From positions 1-31,917 of IMG/VR virus record IMGVR_UViG_3300030333_008567: a stretch of DNA of 31,917 nucleotides; one strand, written 5' to 3'. This DNA is from a virus. A model generated the notes under the pieces. That model was not told where the DNA came from. It saw nothing but the letters and a program-made list of their open reading frames with translations, and ran no database searches. A program made the position numbers and the translations under genes. This document shows positions 30,341-31,917 of this stretch, piece by piece (the stretch's first letter is position 1; the number at the start of each line of letters is the position of its first letter).

Positions 30341-30886
30341 ATGAATATGCTATCTTCGACGCTATTAGAAAGGGAATTATCTTTATCAGATTTTCCTTTA
30401 CCTACAAATTATTACAAAAATTATTCTTTTCTTTTCTATGGTTTTGAATTAAAGAATAAGTACGACGAAGAAAGGTCTTTAATTAATAAAAAGTTAAAAC
30501 CTGTTAAGTTTGCTCATTTTGTACAAACTTCAAAAGGCATAGAAATCAAATATTTTTATGGAGTGTTACCAAAGCCTTCTGAGAGGTACAACAAATTAGC
30601 AGAAAAATTAGCATATGCATCCCATAAACAAGAATATATTTTAAGTTTCAATAATTATAGACATATGATGTCGGAATTCGGTATTGATACAGAAAATAGT
30701 TATGGTAAATATTCGGTAGGTATATATCCTTTTGATACATTATCAGACCTTTCTGAAGTGAAGTATGAAGATGCATCATTATTCTACGAAGCAGATGTCC
30801 CAGCTTATCAAAAAGTTGCCGGGTTGACACCTTATATAGTTTGTGATACTGCTAACTTGATGGGCAAGGTTTTAGGAGATAAGTAA
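30341..30886 (+). CDS. Uncharacterised 181-residue protein upstream of nrdA
   Basis: Mixed alpha/beta protein rich in Tyr, Lys and Phe, with no recognised motif. Its TAA shares a base with the nrdA ATG (TAATG), so translation is probably coupled. Early-type promoter and coupling to nrdA suggest a nucleotide-metabolism or early function, but sequence alone gives no support for one. Confidence 0.65.
   Translation: MNMLSSTLLERELSLSDFPLPTNYYKNYSFLFYGFELKNKYDEERSLINKKLKPVKFAHFVQTSKGIEIKYFYGVLPKPSERYNKLAEKLAYASHKQEYILSFNNYRHMMSEFGIDTENSYGKYSVGIYPFDTLSDLSEVKYEDASLFYEADVPAYQKVAGLTPYIVCDTANLMGKVLGDK
30874..30878 (+). promoter_or_regulatory. Shine-Dalgarno for nrdA
   Basis: AGGAG, 7 bases before the nrdA ATG. 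It is one of few clear ribosome-binding sites in the window and belongs to a gene inside an operon, in contrast to the promoter-proximal genes. Confidence 0.7.
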
Positions 30887-31917
30887 TGGATTTAAACGTT
30901 AAAAAGAGAAATGGTAAAGTCGAAGCTTTCGACGCAAACAAGATTCATGAAGTCTTGTACTGGGCAACTAAAGATGTTAAAGGTGTTAACATTAGTGACA
31001 TAGAACTAAATGCCAAGTTACAAGTGTATGATAATATTCCTACTAAACGTTTACATGAAACTCTTATTCAAGCTACAGCAGATTTAATTGCAGAAGATAC
31101 TCCTAACTATCAACAAGTAGCGGGTAACTTATTGAATTATTATTTACGTAAAGAAGTTTTCGGTGTATCAGATAATATGCCACCTTTGATCGATGTAATA
31201 AAAGATAATATTAAAAACAAAGTATACGATAAAGAAATTCTTAAAATGTATACAGAAGAAGAAATCGATCAATTAGACAATTATATTAAACATAATCGAG
31301 ATTATCTTTTCGTCTATGCTGCCTTACAACAACTTGCTGACAAATATCTTTTGAAGGATAGGCATACAGGGCGCATTTATGAAACGCCTCAATACATGTA
31401 CATAGTAATGGCAATGGTATTGTTTAGCAATTATGATAAAGAGACTCGATTAAGACGTATAAAATCTTTTTACAATGACGTTAGTACCTTTAAAATATCA
31501 TTACCGACTCCAGTCATGGCTGGCGTGCGTACCCCTTCAAGACAATATAGTTCTTGCACTCTTATTGATGTAGGAGATTCTCTAGCATCTATTTTTCATT
31601 CTAATACCGCCGTGGGTTATTATACCGCTAACAGAGCAGGTATTGGTTTAAACTTTGGACGTATTCGTAATGTGGGTTCTAGAATTAATAACGGTTCTGT
31701 TATTCATACCGGTGTAATTCCTTTTTTGAAAATGTTTGAAGCTACAACTAAAAGTTGTACTCAAAACGGTGTTAGAGGTGGGTCTTCAACTACACATTTT
31801 CCTTTTTGGCATAAAGAGATTCAAGAAATATTAGTACTAAAAAACAATAGAGGTACAGACGATAATCGCGTACGTAAAATGGATTATTCAATTCAGTTTA
31901 ATCGTTTGTTTTATAAA
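30886..31917 (+). CDS. nrdA: Ribonucleotide reductase class Ia large subunit, N-terminal part (3'-truncated by window)
   Basis: The frame is open from ATG at 30886 to the window end (344 residues). The N-terminus (LNVKKRNGKVEAFDANKIHEVLYWA) is an ATP-cone allosteric domain. PTPVMAGVRTPSRQYSSCTLIDVGDSL carries the first redox-active cysteine (Cys224, E. coli Cys225), followed by NRAGIGLNFGRIR. It reduces ribonucleoside diphosphates for phage DNA synthesis together with NrdB. The radical-site cysteine and C-terminal cysteines lie beyond the window. Confidence 0.95.
   Translation, partial: MDLNVKKRNGKVEAFDANKIHEVLYWATKDVKGVNISDIELNAKLQVYDNIPTKRLHETLIQATADLIAEDTPNYQQVAGNLLNYYLRKEVFGVSDNMPPLIDVIKDNIKNKVYDKEILKMYTEEEIDQLDNYIKHNRDYLFVYAALQQLADKYLLKDRHTGRIYETPQYMYIVMAMVLFSNYDKETRLRRIKSFYNDVSTFKISLPTPVMAGVRTPSRQYSSCTLIDVGDSLASIFHSNTAVGYYTANRAGIGLNFGRIRNVGSRINNGSVIHTGVIPFLKMFEATTKSCTQNGVRGGSSTTHFPFWHKEIQEILVLKNNRGTDDNRVRKMDYSIQFNRLFYK

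Noticed and set aside
1-31917. tRNA genes, CRISPR arrays, insertion sequences or homing endonucleases
   Set aside because: No intergenic space large enough and no recognisable sequence of these types was seen.

Overview
The window is a stretch of an AT-rich genome of a T4-superfamily tailed phage (myovirus). The evidence is a set of recognisable T4-type genes: the uvsX C-terminus, gp41 helicase, a probable gp59 loader, gp32, gp45 clamp, RNase H, gp61 primase, gp17 large terminase, gp18 sheath, gp19 tube and nrdA. Coding density is near total, with overlapping or abutting genes, and there are no tRNA, rRNA, CRISPR or insertion-sequence signatures. The auxiliary genes (NodU-type carbamoyltransferase, QueC-like enzyme, class II amidotransferase, several nucleotide-sugar enzymes) are the kind carried by marine T4-like phages. 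A marine bacterial host is therefore an inference; the exact host cannot be read from this window.

Layout. 1-4974: uvsX end, then a modification/sugar cassette (carbamoyltransferase, QueC-like protein, a minus-strand late gene, amidotransferase, GDP-mannose 3,5-epimerase-like protein). 4990-11135: replication genes (gp41, DHH phosphoesterase, probable gp59, gp32, gp45) with small unknown genes between. 11166-13197: a two-gene NDP-rhamnose-type pathway (bifunctional epimerase/reductase plus 4,6-dehydratase). 13163-15857: small genes, RNase H and primase. 15843-18136: small unknown genes. 18125-22040: a minus-strand block of late, acidic, probably virion-associated proteins. 22098-30304: the plus-strand packaging and tail module. 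30341-31917: an unknown gene and the start of nrdA.

The most striking pattern is promoter geometry. Thirteen sigma70-like promoters (TTGA-type -35, 16-bp spacer in all but one, TATAAT-like -10) lie so that in twelve of them the -10 ends only 5-8 bases before the start codon. A second set of thirteen T4-type late motifs (consensus near TATAAATA) lies almost always exactly 5 bases before the start codon. With normal promoter geometry, most first-gene mRNAs here would be leaderless or nearly so. The main exception is gp32, which has a long A-rich leader with a hairpin and a 14-codon open reading frame, suggesting special control as in T4.

Other points of interest are: a QueC homologue that has lost three of the four zinc cysteines; a plant/giant-virus-like compact rhamnose pathway next to a GDP-mannose 3,5-epimerase-like enzyme; late minus-strand proteins sharing a short LxE-Y motif that could be a capsid-targeting signal; and a late promoter inside an open reading frame that would create a second, shorter product.
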